Part shown: one piece after another, positions 13,301-19,726 of the stretch
How the letters are laid out: every line of letters begins with the position of its first letter
Numbering within the stretch: the stretch's first letter is position 1
Origin: Berryella intestinalis
GTDB taxonomy: Bacteria > Actinomycetota > Coriobacteriia > Coriobacteriales > Eggerthellaceae
Reading direction: 5' to 3'
Length of the DNA: 64,000 nt
NCBI RefSeq assembly: GCF_000814825.1
Contig: NZ_CP009302.1
Coordinates: 558,001-622,000, forward strand
The notes under the pieces: model-generated
Databases searched by the model: none
The model's input: the letters and a program-made list of their open reading frames with translations, nothing else
Told to the model about the DNA's origin: nothing
Made by a program: the position numbers and the translations under genes

Positions 13301-13434
13301 GGTACGTGAGCGTTTTCAGCGGCATCGAGGCCGCGAGCTGCGCCTGGGACGGCATGGGATGGGACATGGCGGTGCCCGTGATGAGGTGGATAGGCGAGCG
13401 GATAGCCGCCGTGGACGGAGAGGAGACAGCATGA
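13297..13434 (+). pseudogene. Internal-deletion remnant of a Dcm-type cytosine-C5 methyltransferase
   Basis: The 45-residue frame joins the start of a phage C5-methyltransferase (MRYVSVFSGIEAASCAW, motif I region) to the extreme C-terminus of the same family (MAVPVMRWIGERIAAVD). Some 350 residues between, including the PCQ nucleophile and ENV motifs, are absent. It is a precise in-frame deletion and still has overlapping starts and stops with its neighbours. It cannot methylate DNA. It may persist because its small frame keeps translational coupling in the gene chain. Confidence 0.8.
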
Positions 13435-13658
13435 GCGGATGGATTGATAAGGCCGAGGCGCTAGAGGACATCTACAACGATCTCGACCTCGACTGCCTGC
13501 AGGAGCTCGTCAACGAGACGGTCGGAGAGGACCAGGCCGAGGAGGTAGTAGGGGCGATATCCAATCTTGATTTCGAAATGAGGGACACGATCAGACGGCT
13601 GTTCGCTATGGCTTGCGCGGAGGACGCCCGCGCAGCCGACGGAGCGGAGGGGCGATGA
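13431..13658 (+). CDS. Small acidic hypothetical phage protein
   Basis: This 75-residue protein is very acidic (ALEDIYNDLDLDCLQELVNE, TVGEDQAEEVV), predicted mostly helical, and overlaps both neighbours by four bases. Charge and size are similar to DNA-mimic or anti-host proteins, but no family is recognised. Confidence 0.6.
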   Translation: MSGWIDKAEALEDIYNDLDLDCLQELVNETVGEDQAEEVVGAISNLDFEMRDTIRRLFAMACAEDARAADGAEGR

Positions 13659-14005
13659 GCGATGCGATGACATGGCGCGAATGGGTCGATTCGCTCGACC
13701 ACGAAGGCGAGCCCGCGACGCTCGGCGAAGCCGTCAGGCGGTTCGCCTACGACATTATCGAGCACGGCGGAGACATGGGGCCGAGCGGCAACGTCTACGA
13801 CGGGATCGACGAGGGGATGGTCATGACGTATGGCTTCTTCAAGTCGTTCGAGGACGAGATCGTCCGCCTCGCCGCCGAAGAGATGGAGCGCAAGGCGGGC
13901 GGCTACCTAGAGCGCATGGCCGCGAGGTACGCGCGCAAGCCGACCGTCGCCCGGTTCGAGGCTCTGGCCGATGCGGTCAGGCGGGCGGAAGGGGTTGCCA
14001 AATGA
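13655..14005 (+). CDS. Hypothetical phage protein
   Basis: This 116-residue, mostly helical, soluble protein carries WREWVDSLDHEGEPATLG, then a conserved-looking FAYDIIEHGGDMGPSGNVYDG loop. A basic C-terminus follows (KPTVARFEALADAVRRA). ATGA overlaps at both ends. No family is recognised. Confidence 0.6.
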   Translation: MSDAMTWREWVDSLDHEGEPATLGEAVRRFAYDIIEHGGDMGPSGNVYDGIDEGMVMTYGFFKSFEDEIVRLAAEEMERKAGGYLERMAARYARKPTVARFEALADAVRRAEGVAK

Positions 14006-14343
14006 GCGGGGTCTACGACATCGACGCCATGGCCGACCGCCTCGGCCTCTCCGCCGCGAAGGTCGCATCTGGCATCGCGCCCGAGGCGCTGCAGGAGGCG
14101 GCCGCCTACGGCGACGTGGTGGGTCTGCTGGTCGACGAGCACGTCGCGAAGCTGGCGATGCTCACCGGCCGCAGGTACGCCCCCGTCAATGAGTGCCGCG
14201 TGGACGTCGGGGACACGCACATCAGGTGCCGCGCCTGCGGGGCGTTCATGGCCCGCGACGGCCTGACCGACCTGTGCGGGCCGATAACCCCGAGGTACTG
14301 CGCGAACTGCGGGAACGTTATCGAATGGGGCGATGCCAGATGA
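14002..14343 (+). CDS. Zinc-ribbon phage protein
   Basis: This 113-residue protein has an N-terminal helical half (MADRLGLSAAKVASGI). Its C-terminal zinc ribbon is built from CRACGAFM and CANCGNVIEWG. Such paired CxxC knuckles are usually nucleic-acid binding or structural. It overlaps the preceding gene and the mini-ORF at 14340 by four bases. Confidence 0.65.
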   Translation: MSGVYDIDAMADRLGLSAAKVASGIAPEALQEAAAYGDVVGLLVDEHVAKLAMLTGRRYAPVNECRVDVGDTHIRCRACGAFMARDGLTDLCGPITPRYCANCGNVIEWGDAR

Positions 14344-14378
14344 GCAGGATAGACGCTGATCGAAAGGATGCGAAATGA
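14340..14378 (+). CDS. Mini-ORF (12 aa), possible translational relay
   Basis: A 12-codon frame (MSRIDADRKDAK) begins on the stop of the zinc-ribbon gene (ATGA) and ends on the start of the next (AATGA). It is one of three such mini-frames in this gene chain. It may be translated only to keep ribosomes moving between cistrons. Confidence 0.3.
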   Translation: MSRIDADRKDAK

Positions 14379-14767
14379 ACTTTGATTTCGACGTGAACGA
14401 GGCGCTGGCGCAGCTGGCGGCCTCGCTCGGGGTGGCGACGGATCAGCTGGTCTCGATCATCCCCAGGTTCGCCCTCGCCCAGGCGATCGACAGCGGCGTG
14501 TGGGCGGCCGCCTTCCTCGGCCTCGGCTTAGCGCTTGCGGTTCCATGCGTGCGCATGATTAAGAAAGTGTTGGACGGCTCCGACGGAATCCGCTTCGGCG
14601 ACGATGAAGACAAGCTCGTGGTCTTCGGCACAGGGACGGTTGTCGGTGCTGTTCTGATCCTGTTGTTCGGCCTGCCGAAACTGACGGATTGCCTCATGTG
14701 GGCGCTCGCCCCCGAAGGCAAGTTCGCGATGTACGCGTTCGAGGCGATCAGGAAGGTGGCAGGCTGA
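14375..14767 (+). CDS. Membrane protein with two to three helices, unknown
   Basis: This 130-residue protein has hydrophobic segments near residues 47-62 (WAAAFLGLGLALAVPC) and 85-105 (VVFGTGTVVGAVLILLFGLP), with a third weaker one (LTDCLMWALAP). An acidic loop (DGSDGIRFGDDEDK) separates them. It is preceded by GAAAGGATGCGAA. In phages such early membrane proteins often block superinfection or act as holin-like accessories. No direct evidence. Confidence 0.6.
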   Translation: MNFDFDVNEALAQLAASLGVATDQLVSIIPRFALAQAIDSGVWAAAFLGLGLALAVPCVRMIKKVLDGSDGIRFGDDEDKLVVFGTGTVVGAVLILLFGLPKLTDCLMWALAPEGKFAMYAFEAIRKVAG

Positions 14768-14844
14768 TGGGAGCCAGGCGACTGCGCGGCCCGGTTCGCG
14801 GCGGCCGCATGATCGAACGGGGCGGTGGGATATGGGCAGGATAG
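14767..14844 (+). CDS. Mini-ORF (25 aa), Arg/Gly-rich
   Basis: The ATG is embedded in the stop of the preceding gene (TGATG). The frame runs 25 residues (MGARRLRGPVRGGRMIERGG plus five) and stops inside the next gene. It is probably a coupling peptide, if expressed. Confidence 0.3.
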   Translation: MGARRLRGPVRGGRMIERGGGIWAG

Positions 14845-15047
14845 ACCCGGAGGCCGCCATCGTGGCGGCGGTGTCGGCCGTCCTTGCGGCGGCGAGCATC
14901 GTGGCCATAGCCGCGGTCGAGTTCGCGCACCGCCCCGAGCCGGGCACGCCCGTGGTCGTGGAGCGCGAGGACGGGGACGGGCGCACGGCGCTCGTCCTGG
15001 ACTACGAGGGAGAGCATTACGTGATAGACATAAGGGAGGATCGATAG
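14832..15047 (+). CDS. Small single-pass membrane protein
   Basis: This 71-residue product has one N-terminal helix (AAIVAAVSAVLAAASIVAIAA) followed by a short beta-like domain (TALVLDYEGEHYVIDI). GGGCGGTGGG precedes its ATG. It is consistent with a Rz-like or membrane-tethered accessory, but position among early genes argues against lysis. Confidence 0.6.
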   Translation: MGRIDPEAAIVAAVSAVLAAASIVAIAAVEFAHRPEPGTPVVVEREDGDGRTALVLDYEGEHYVIDIREDR

Positions 15048-15410
15048 ATGGGAAACAATGCAAATCTCGGCTCCATCGGCGATGCGGCCAATAGCATGCT
15101 CGCGGCGCTCCGCGCCATGCTGGACCTCGAAGAGGGCGCCGAAGCGGACGCGACCGACGGGAGCTCATCCGCCGAGCACGACCCCGTGACCGCGCCGGCT
15201 CACTACGCGGGCGACGGCGAGGTCGAGTGCAAGCGGGCGATGGAGTCTATGCTCGCCGGCTACGCCGGGGTCGCGCCCACAGCCGTCTACTGGGCCGGGG
15301 CCGCGCTCAAGTACCTGTGGCGCTGGCCGCTCAAGAGCGGAGCCCAGGACGTTGACAAGGCCATAGAATGCCTGCGCATCCTGCGCGCAGAGATCGGAGG
15401 CGGGAGATGA
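15048..15410 (+). CDS. DUF3310 phage protein
   Basis: This 120-residue protein has the DUF3310 (SaV-like) core at residues ~45-115: DPVTAPAHYAGDGEVECKRAM, then AVYWAGAALKYLWRWPLKSG and DVDKAIECLRIL. The family is common in phages near nucleotide-metabolism genes; its reaction is not established. It directly abuts the previous gene. Confidence 0.85.
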   Translation: MGNNANLGSIGDAANSMLAALRAMLDLEEGAEADATDGSSSAEHDPVTAPAHYAGDGEVECKRAMESMLAGYAGVAPTAVYWAGAALKYLWRWPLKSGAQDVDKAIECLRILRAEIGGGR

Positions 15411-15457
15411 TGGTATCGAGCATGATGGATGACTTCTTTCTGGAGCTGGTGTCGTAG
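15407..15457 (+). CDS. Mini-ORF (16 aa), possible translational relay
   Basis: A 16-codon frame (MMVSSMMDDFFLELVS) overlaps the preceding stop by four bases and ends at the base before the next ATG. It follows the same pattern as the mini-ORFs at 14340 and 14767. Confidence 0.3.
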   Translation: MMVSSMMDDFFLELVS

Positions 15458-15973
15458 ATGGCGGGCAGATGGGCGGCTGAGTACTTCGAGGGTGTTCGGC
15501 GCGCCGTGCGCGACCTTGCAGACGCCCGCGCCCTGCTTGAGTCGGGCGGAGAGCAGTGGAGGCCCGACGGCGGGCGGGGCAGCGGGCCGTCCGACCCCAC
15601 GGCGGCGGCGGCGATCAGGCTCGCAGAGCTCAAGGCGAAGCGCGAGGAATGGGCCGAGGCCGCGAGCCAGTGCGAGGCGGCGATAGGCGAGGGCCTTGCG
15701 GTGATAGAGGGCGTGAGGGCGTTCTTCTCGATGCTGTACGGCGACAATGGGTCGGAGTACGCCGACGTGCTTGACATGCTGTACGTCGATCGGCTCACGG
15801 TCAAGCAGGCGGCGCGGATCATGCGATGTTCTGAGTTCACCGTCAAGTCGAGGAGGGCGAGGGCGATCAGGTGGCTGGATGCCGTCGGCAAGGCCCGCGC
15901 CCTCGACCTCGCAGAGCGGTCGGTGCTGTGTGCGGATCGTGGAGACGGCGGCGGCGGATGCGGCGACGCTTGA
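15458..15973 (+). CDS. Sigma-70 region-4-like / ArpU-type late transcription regulator
   Basis: This 171-residue protein has a helical N-terminal two thirds. Its C-terminal helix-turn-helix (YVDRLTVKQAARIMRCSEFTVKSRRARAI, about residues 108-137) is of the sigma region 4 / ArpU-RinA type that controls late genes in Gram-positive phages. A strong promoter begins within its last codons (15970) and a terminator follows at 16052, which is where a late regulator or antiterminator would act. The last ~15 residues are Gly-rich. Confidence 0.75.
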   Translation: MAGRWAAEYFEGVRRAVRDLADARALLESGGEQWRPDGGRGSGPSDPTAAAAIRLAELKAKREEWAEAASQCEAAIGEGLAVIEGVRAFFSMLYGDNGSEYADVLDMLYVDRLTVKQAARIMRCSEFTVKSRRARAIRWLDAVGKARALDLAERSVLCADRGDGGGGCGDA

Positions 15974-15997
15974 TTTCAACCGCATAAATGCTAATAT
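15970..15997 (+). promoter_or_regulatory. Strong promoter, candidate phage late promoter
   Basis: TTGATT (15970-15975), a 16-bp spacer and TAATAT (15992-15997) with an extended TGC form one of the best promoters in the window. An imperfect inverted repeat GTGTACAG/CTGTGTAC follows immediately (from about 15998 to 16020). A terminator begins 50 bases downstream, leaving a short leader RNA. Confidence 0.65.
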
Positions 15998-16051
15998 GTG
16001 TACAGTGGTTTTCTGTGTACGGACGCGGATAACCCGAACATACAGACAGCG

Positions 16052-16084
16052 AAGGCCCCTCTGCCAGACGGACGGAGGGGCCTT
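16052..16084 (+). terminator. Terminator in the late leader (tR'-like)
   Basis: AAGGCCCCTC (16052-16061) pairs with GAGGGGCCTT (16075-16084), followed by CTGCGTT. It would end transcripts from 15970 after about 80 bases unless antiterminated. Confidence 0.75.
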
Positions 16085-16224
16085 CTGCGTTCCAGCGCCG
16101 TTCATCCGCACATGTAACTTTCAGCATGCGAAAACTTGCATCCGACGCCGGTTTCCGTGCGAAACCGCGGCTTTCCCGCGCCCGCGTGTAAGTTTTTTTG
16201 CGCATGGTAATGGAGGTGGTCGCC

Positions 16225-16422
16225 GTGAGCCTCGACGAGATAAGGGCCGTCGTGCTGCTGGGAGACCCGCGCATGCCCGTGTGCGCGGCCTTCAGGCGCG
16301 CCCTGGGCATACAGGGTGGTGGAGGGCAACGCGGCGAGTGCCGGGCGAAGAGGCCCAGCCGCGCGTACCGGGGGCTGCGCGAGTGCTTCCGCAACCATGG
16401 CAGCCCGATGGACTCGGTCTAG
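16225..16422 (+). CDS. Small basic hypothetical phage protein
   Basis: GTG at 16225 is chosen because GGAGGT lies seven bases upstream; an ATG at 16204 is possible. The 65-residue product begins SLDEIRAVVLLGDPRMPVC and ends in an Arg/Gly-rich tail. Its last four bases overlap the end of the opposite-strand gene at 16419. No family is recognised. Confidence 0.45.
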   Translation: MSLDEIRAVVLLGDPRMPVCAAFRRALGIQGGGGQRGECRAKRPSRAYRGLRECFRNHGSPMDSV

Positions 16423-16598
16423 GCTTCTCGCTCCATGTCCTCGCGGATGAGCCGCTTCAGATAGCCCTGCTTGTTCTCCTGGGTGCCGAGGTGCTCGAGT
16501 ATGTCGGCGTCGCCTGGGTAGAGCCTCAGCGTGATGGTCTTGGTCTTCTCGCGGGCGTACTTCGCGGCGGCGCGCTTCTGCGCTTCCGATACGGCCAT
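16419..16598 (-). CDS. Small RHH/antitoxin-like DNA-binding protein
   Basis: This 59-residue protein carries SEAQKRAAAKYAREKTKTITLRL followed by DADILEHLGTQENKQGYLKRLI. A single strand (KTITLRLY) before two helices is the layout of ribbon-helix-helix Arc/MetJ proteins. It ends the leftward three-gene cassette and overlaps the preceding membrane peptide by one base. It likely autoregulates the promoter at 16917, where two direct repeats lie between and over the -35 and -10. Confidence 0.6.
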   Translation of the reverse strand: MAVSEAQKRAAAKYAREKTKTITLRLYPGDADILEHLGTQENKQGYLKRLIREDMEREA

Positions 16599-16702
16599 TA
16601 CTTGTCCTTCCGATTGCGGGTGACGATGTGCGCCACGATCCTCGCAGCGACGGCGCCAGCGATGATCGCGATCGCCATGAGCAGATAGTCGACGGCTCCC
16701 AT
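16598..16702 (-). CDS. Tiny membrane peptide (34 aa)
   Basis: The peptide is one transmembrane helix (YLLMAIAIIAGAVAARIVAHI) with a short basic tail (TRNRKDK). AAAGGAGAGCATC precedes the ATG. Shape and charge match small hydrophobic toxins and phage membrane morons. It shares a leftward transcript with 16761-16886 and the RHH-like gene. Confidence 0.55.
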   Translation of the reverse strand: MGAVDYLLMAIAIIAGAVAARIVAHIVTRNRKDK

Positions 16703-16760
16703 GATGCTCTCCTTTCGTGCTAGGATGGAGGAGCAAGGGGCTTGCGCCCCTCGCTCCGCT

Positions 16761-16886
16761 TCAGTCCCGCTTGGCGTGCTTCCCACGGTTTGCCTTGCGG
16801 GACTTCCTTCTTTCGCATATCCGCTCCGCTAGGATGACCGCTAGGTTCGCGGCGAGCGAAACAAGGAAGCTCATCAGGATCTCCAT
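16761..16886 (-). CDS. Tiny membrane peptide (41 aa) with basic tail
   Basis: ATG at 16886 follows AAAGGAGAGGA. The product begins MEILMSFLVSLAANLAVILA (one helix) and ends with a strongly basic tail of about 20 residues (ERRKSRKANRGKHAKRD). It is the first gene after the leftward promoter at 16917-16945. Such helix-plus-basic-tail peptides resemble type I toxins of the Fst/Ldr kind, although no antisense RNA is evident. Confidence 0.55.
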   Translation of the reverse strand: MEILMSFLVSLAANLAVILAERICERRKSRKANRGKHAKRD

Positions 16887-16916
16887 TCCTCTCCTTTCTC
16901 TCTTCCTGATGAGGTT

Positions 16917-16955
16917 ATTATACAGCAGCACATAGATAATGTATATAGCAGCACA
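16917..16955 (-). promoter_or_regulatory. Leftward moron promoter with tandem operator
   Basis: On the minus strand TATACA (16940-16945), 17 bp and a perfect TATAAT (16917-16922) form a promoter 31 bases before the first small gene. Two direct repeats, TATACAGCAGCACA (16919-16932) and TATATAGCAGCACA (16942-16955) on the + strand, cover the -10 and -35 at 23-bp spacing. This is a strong candidate binding site for the RHH-like product. Confidence 0.65.
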
Positions 16956-17020
16956 GATATTTTTTTGAATCGCATCGAAAAAACCAGCCTGTGATGGCGG
17001 GTTCGTTTCGGGGGGTTCAC

Positions 17021-17049
17021 AAGACCGTCTCGAAAGAGGCGGTCTTTTT
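17021..17049 (+). terminator. Terminator before the HNH/terminase block
   Basis: AAGACCG and CGGTCTT pair around a CTC-GAAA-GAG top, followed by TTTTTC. It is oriented rightward and would again require antitermination for late-gene expression. Confidence 0.75.
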
Positions 17050-17090
17050 CATGCCGTCGGAAAGCGGGATTCGATCGTCAGGAGGTGCCG

Positions 17091-17471
17091 ATGACCAACG
17101 CCAAGCCATCGGGTATGAGCTTCCCCGAATGGGTGCGCCACCTCTTCGAGACGGAGGGGCGGGCCACGAGGTTCTACCTCTCCGCCGCGTGGCGCAAGAA
17201 GCGGACCGAGGTGCTCGCCCGCAACCACTACGAATGCCGGGATTGCAGGGCGAAATCCCCTGCGGCCTACACTCGCGCGGACACCGTCCATCACGACCGC
17301 TTCCTCGACAAGCGGCCCGACCTCTGCCTCGCCGACGAATGGACGGACGGCAGGGGCGTGACGCACGAGCAGCTGATTCCGCTCTGCCACGCGTGCCACG
17401 AGGCGAGGCACGGCAGGGTGCCCGGAGCCGTCCGGCAGCGCGAGGCGTTTACCAACGCCGAGCTCTGGTGA
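17091..17471 (+). CDS. HNH endonuclease
   Basis: This 126-residue protein has the HNH fold at residues ~40-112: LARNHYECRDCRAKSP, TVHHDRFLDKRP, LIPLCHACHEARHG, with CxxC pairs binding zinc. AGGAGGT precedes the ATG. An HNH enzyme directly upstream of the terminase genes is typical of HK97-like cos phages, where it helps TerL cut the ends. Confidence 0.92.
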   Translation: MTNAKPSGMSFPEWVRHLFETEGRATRFYLSAAWRKKRTEVLARNHYECRDCRAKSPAAYTRADTVHHDRFLDKRPDLCLADEWTDGRGVTHEQLIPLCHACHEARHGRVPGAVRQREAFTNAELW

Positions 17472-17500
17472 TTTTCGTACTACGTATATAGATTTTCGTA
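17470..17500. repeat. Direct repeats GATTTTCGTA between HNH and terS (cos/pac candidate)
   Basis: GATTTTCGTA occurs at 17470-17479 and 17491-17500, 21 bp (two helical turns) apart. A C-rich stretch with CCCCACCTGGGG (17530-17541) and CAGGGG/CCCTG follow before terS. This is where small terminase subunits usually bind. Confidence 0.4.
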
Positions 17501-17615
17501 TCACCCCAGCTCATACCCCCACCCCCCAAACCCCACCTGGGGAAACGTCAGGGGAACCGACGCAGGGGCCCTGACTCAGACGCCTTTTGGCCTTTTTCGA
17601 AAGGAGGCAAACGCC

Positions 17616-18068
17616 GTGCCGCGAAGGAAAGAGCCCGCATCGATCGTCGAGAAGAAGGCCCGCTCGCATCTCGGGAAGGCCGAGATAGAGCGTCGCAAGC
17701 AGGCGGAGTCGCCGCCTCCTCTGAGGCAGATCGTCATACCCGACGACGTGGACACCGAGGAGCAGCGCCAGTGGTACCTGCTCCACGCCGATTGGATGGA
17801 CAGGCTGGGCATATGGGGAACCATATACGCCCGACCGCTCGCCGACCTGGTGCACGTCATGGAGACGGAGAAGGAGGCCTCCGTAAGGACGAAGAAGGCC
17901 GTGAAGCGCGGAGACCTCGCCAACGCCGAGAGGTGGAGCCGCATCCAGGAGCGTGCCTTCAAGCAGGAGCGGGCGCTGCGCTCCGAACTGTGCCTCACGC
18001 CCGGGACGCTCGCCAAGATCCCGCCGAGAGCGAGGGAAGAGGCCGGTATCGATGTCGGCGACGTTTAG
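17616..18068 (+). CDS. terS: Terminase small subunit (P27 family-like)
   Basis: This 150-residue protein starts with GTG at 17616, 10 bases after GAAAGGAGG. It has a basic N-terminus, a helical middle (QWYLLHADWMDRLGIWG, YARPLADLVHVMETE) and a C-terminal conserved CLTPGTLAKIPP as in P27-like small terminases. It recognises phage DNA and loads TerL. It overlaps terL by 17 bases. Confidence 0.85.
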   Translation: MPRRKEPASIVEKKARSHLGKAEIERRKQAESPPPLRQIVIPDDVDTEEQRQWYLLHADWMDRLGIWGTIYARPLADLVHVMETEKEASVRTKKAVKRGDLANAERWSRIQERAFKQERALRSELCLTPGTLAKIPPRAREEAGIDVGDV

Positions 18069-19716
18069 GCCGCGCGTCCGCAAGCGGATAGGCGTCCCCG
18101 AGATAACCGGTTGGCTCCGGGCGGTGGAGTCCGGGAGCTACGTCGCGTGCGAGGAGCAGAAGCTGCTCGCCGCGTTCGTCAGGCGCGTGTTCGCGTCCGA
18201 GAGGCTGTTCGTGAACAGGGAGCAGCTGGCGACCTACATGGGCTACCAGCGGTTCTTCCCCTTCGAGCTCGACGACTGGGAGAGGTTCCTGGTCGCCGTC
18301 TGGCTCTGCACCTACCGCGAGGACGGCAGGCCGAGGTTCAGGGAGCTGTTCTGCTACCTGGGGCGCGGCTCGGGCAAGAACGGGTTCATCACGTTCTGCT
18401 CCTTCTGCCTGACGAGCAAGGGCAACGGCATCGAGCGGTACAACGTGGACATATGCGCCACGACCGAGGCCCAGGCGATGACCTCGTTCAAGGAACTGAA
18501 GGAGGACGTGCTGGAAAAGCCGGGCAACCGCCTCTCCAAGGCCTACGCCTGGACGAACACGGTCATCCAGAACAAGGCCACGAAGTCGGAGGTCGCCTAC
18601 TACACGAAGAACCCCGACAGCAAGGACGGCCTGCGTTCCGGATGCGTTGTGTTCGACGAGGTCCACGCCTACCCGGACCAGCGCAACATCGGCGTTTTCA
18701 AGACGGGCCTCGGCAAGAAGCCGCACCCCCGCATCCTCTACTGCACCACCGACGGGAACATCCGCGACGGCGTTATAGACGATCTCAAGAAGAGGGCGAG
18801 GGCGATCCTCAAAGGCGAGCAGCCCGACAACGGGATGCTGCCGTTCATGTGCTGCATCGACGCCGCCGACGACATAGCCGACGAGCGCAATTGGCACAAG
18901 GCGAACCCGCACCTCCGGTTCAACGCCGACCTCATGGACGAGATACGCGGCGAGTACGACGACTACAGGCTCAACCCGATCGCCAACCCGGACTTCATGA
19001 CGAAGCGCATGAACTTCCCCGTGGGCCGCGTCGAGCTGGAAGTGGCGAGCTGGGAGGACATACTGGCAACCAACCGCGAGCTTCCCGAGATGTCGGGGAT
19101 GCCCTGCGTGGTGGGCATCGACTTCGCCCGAACGACCGACTTCGTGTCGGCGGTGCTGCTGTTCCGAAAGGACGGGACGTACTACGCGCGGCACCACTCG
19201 TGGTTCTGCTCACGTTCGAAGCACAGGGGCGCGATCAAGGCCCCGCTCGACGACTGGGCCGAGCGCGGGCTGGTGACGATCGTGGACGACGTGGAGATCA
19301 ACCCGGACTTCGTGACGCGCTGGGTGTTCCAGCAGTCGCTCGAGTTCAACGTTCAGTGCGTCGCGATCGACGACTACCGCTACACGATGTTCCAGAGGCA
19401 ACTCGAGAACGTCGGGTTCTCCGCGAAGGAGAAGACCGTCTACCTCGTGAGGCCGTCGGACGTCATGAGGATACAGCCGGTGATCAACTCGGCGTTCGTC
19501 ACGCGCTCGATCGCGTGGGGCGACGACCCGGCGATGCGCTGGTTCACCAACAACGCGAAGCTCGAGCCTGCGCCCAACAACAATTTCAAGTACGGAAAGA
19601 TCGAGCCGAAGGGCCGCAAGACCGACGGCTTCATGGCCTTCGTCGCCGCGATGGCGATAAACGACCGCATACCGGACTACGCGCCCATCGAATGGGCCGA
19701 CGTCCTGACCTACTAA
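18052..19716 (+). CDS. terL: Terminase large subunit
   Basis: This 554-residue TerL motor has an ATPase domain with Walker A-like LGRGSGKNGF (residues ~104-113) and Walker B VVFDEVHAY (~200). The C-terminal RNase H-like nuclease has acidic residues in CVVGIDFARTTDF and VAIDDYRYTMF. Length and order match HK97-group TerL. The ATG at 18052 is within the terS end, so the two are coupled. It packages DNA into the prohead through the portal. Confidence 0.95.
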   Translation: MSATFRPRVRKRIGVPEITGWLRAVESGSYVACEEQKLLAAFVRRVFASERLFVNREQLATYMGYQRFFPFELDDWERFLVAVWLCTYREDGRPRFRELFCYLGRGSGKNGFITFCSFCLTSKGNGIERYNVDICATTEAQAMTSFKELKEDVLEKPGNRLSKAYAWTNTVIQNKATKSEVAYYTKNPDSKDGLRSGCVVFDEVHAYPDQRNIGVFKTGLGKKPHPRILYCTTDGNIRDGVIDDLKKRARAILKGEQPDNGMLPFMCCIDAADDIADERNWHKANPHLRFNADLMDEIRGEYDDYRLNPIANPDFMTKRMNFPVGRVELEVASWEDILATNRELPEMSGMPCVVGIDFARTTDFVSAVLLFRKDGTYYARHHSWFCSRSKHRGAIKAPLDDWAERGLVTIVDDVEINPDFVTRWVFQQSLEFNVQCVAIDDYRYTMFQRQLENVGFSAKEKTVYLVRPSDVMRIQPVINSAFVTRSIAWGDDPAMRWFTNNAKLEPAPNNNFKYGKIEPKGRKTDGFMAFVAAMAINDRIPDYAPIEWADVLTY

Positions 19717-19726
19717 GGAGAGCGCA

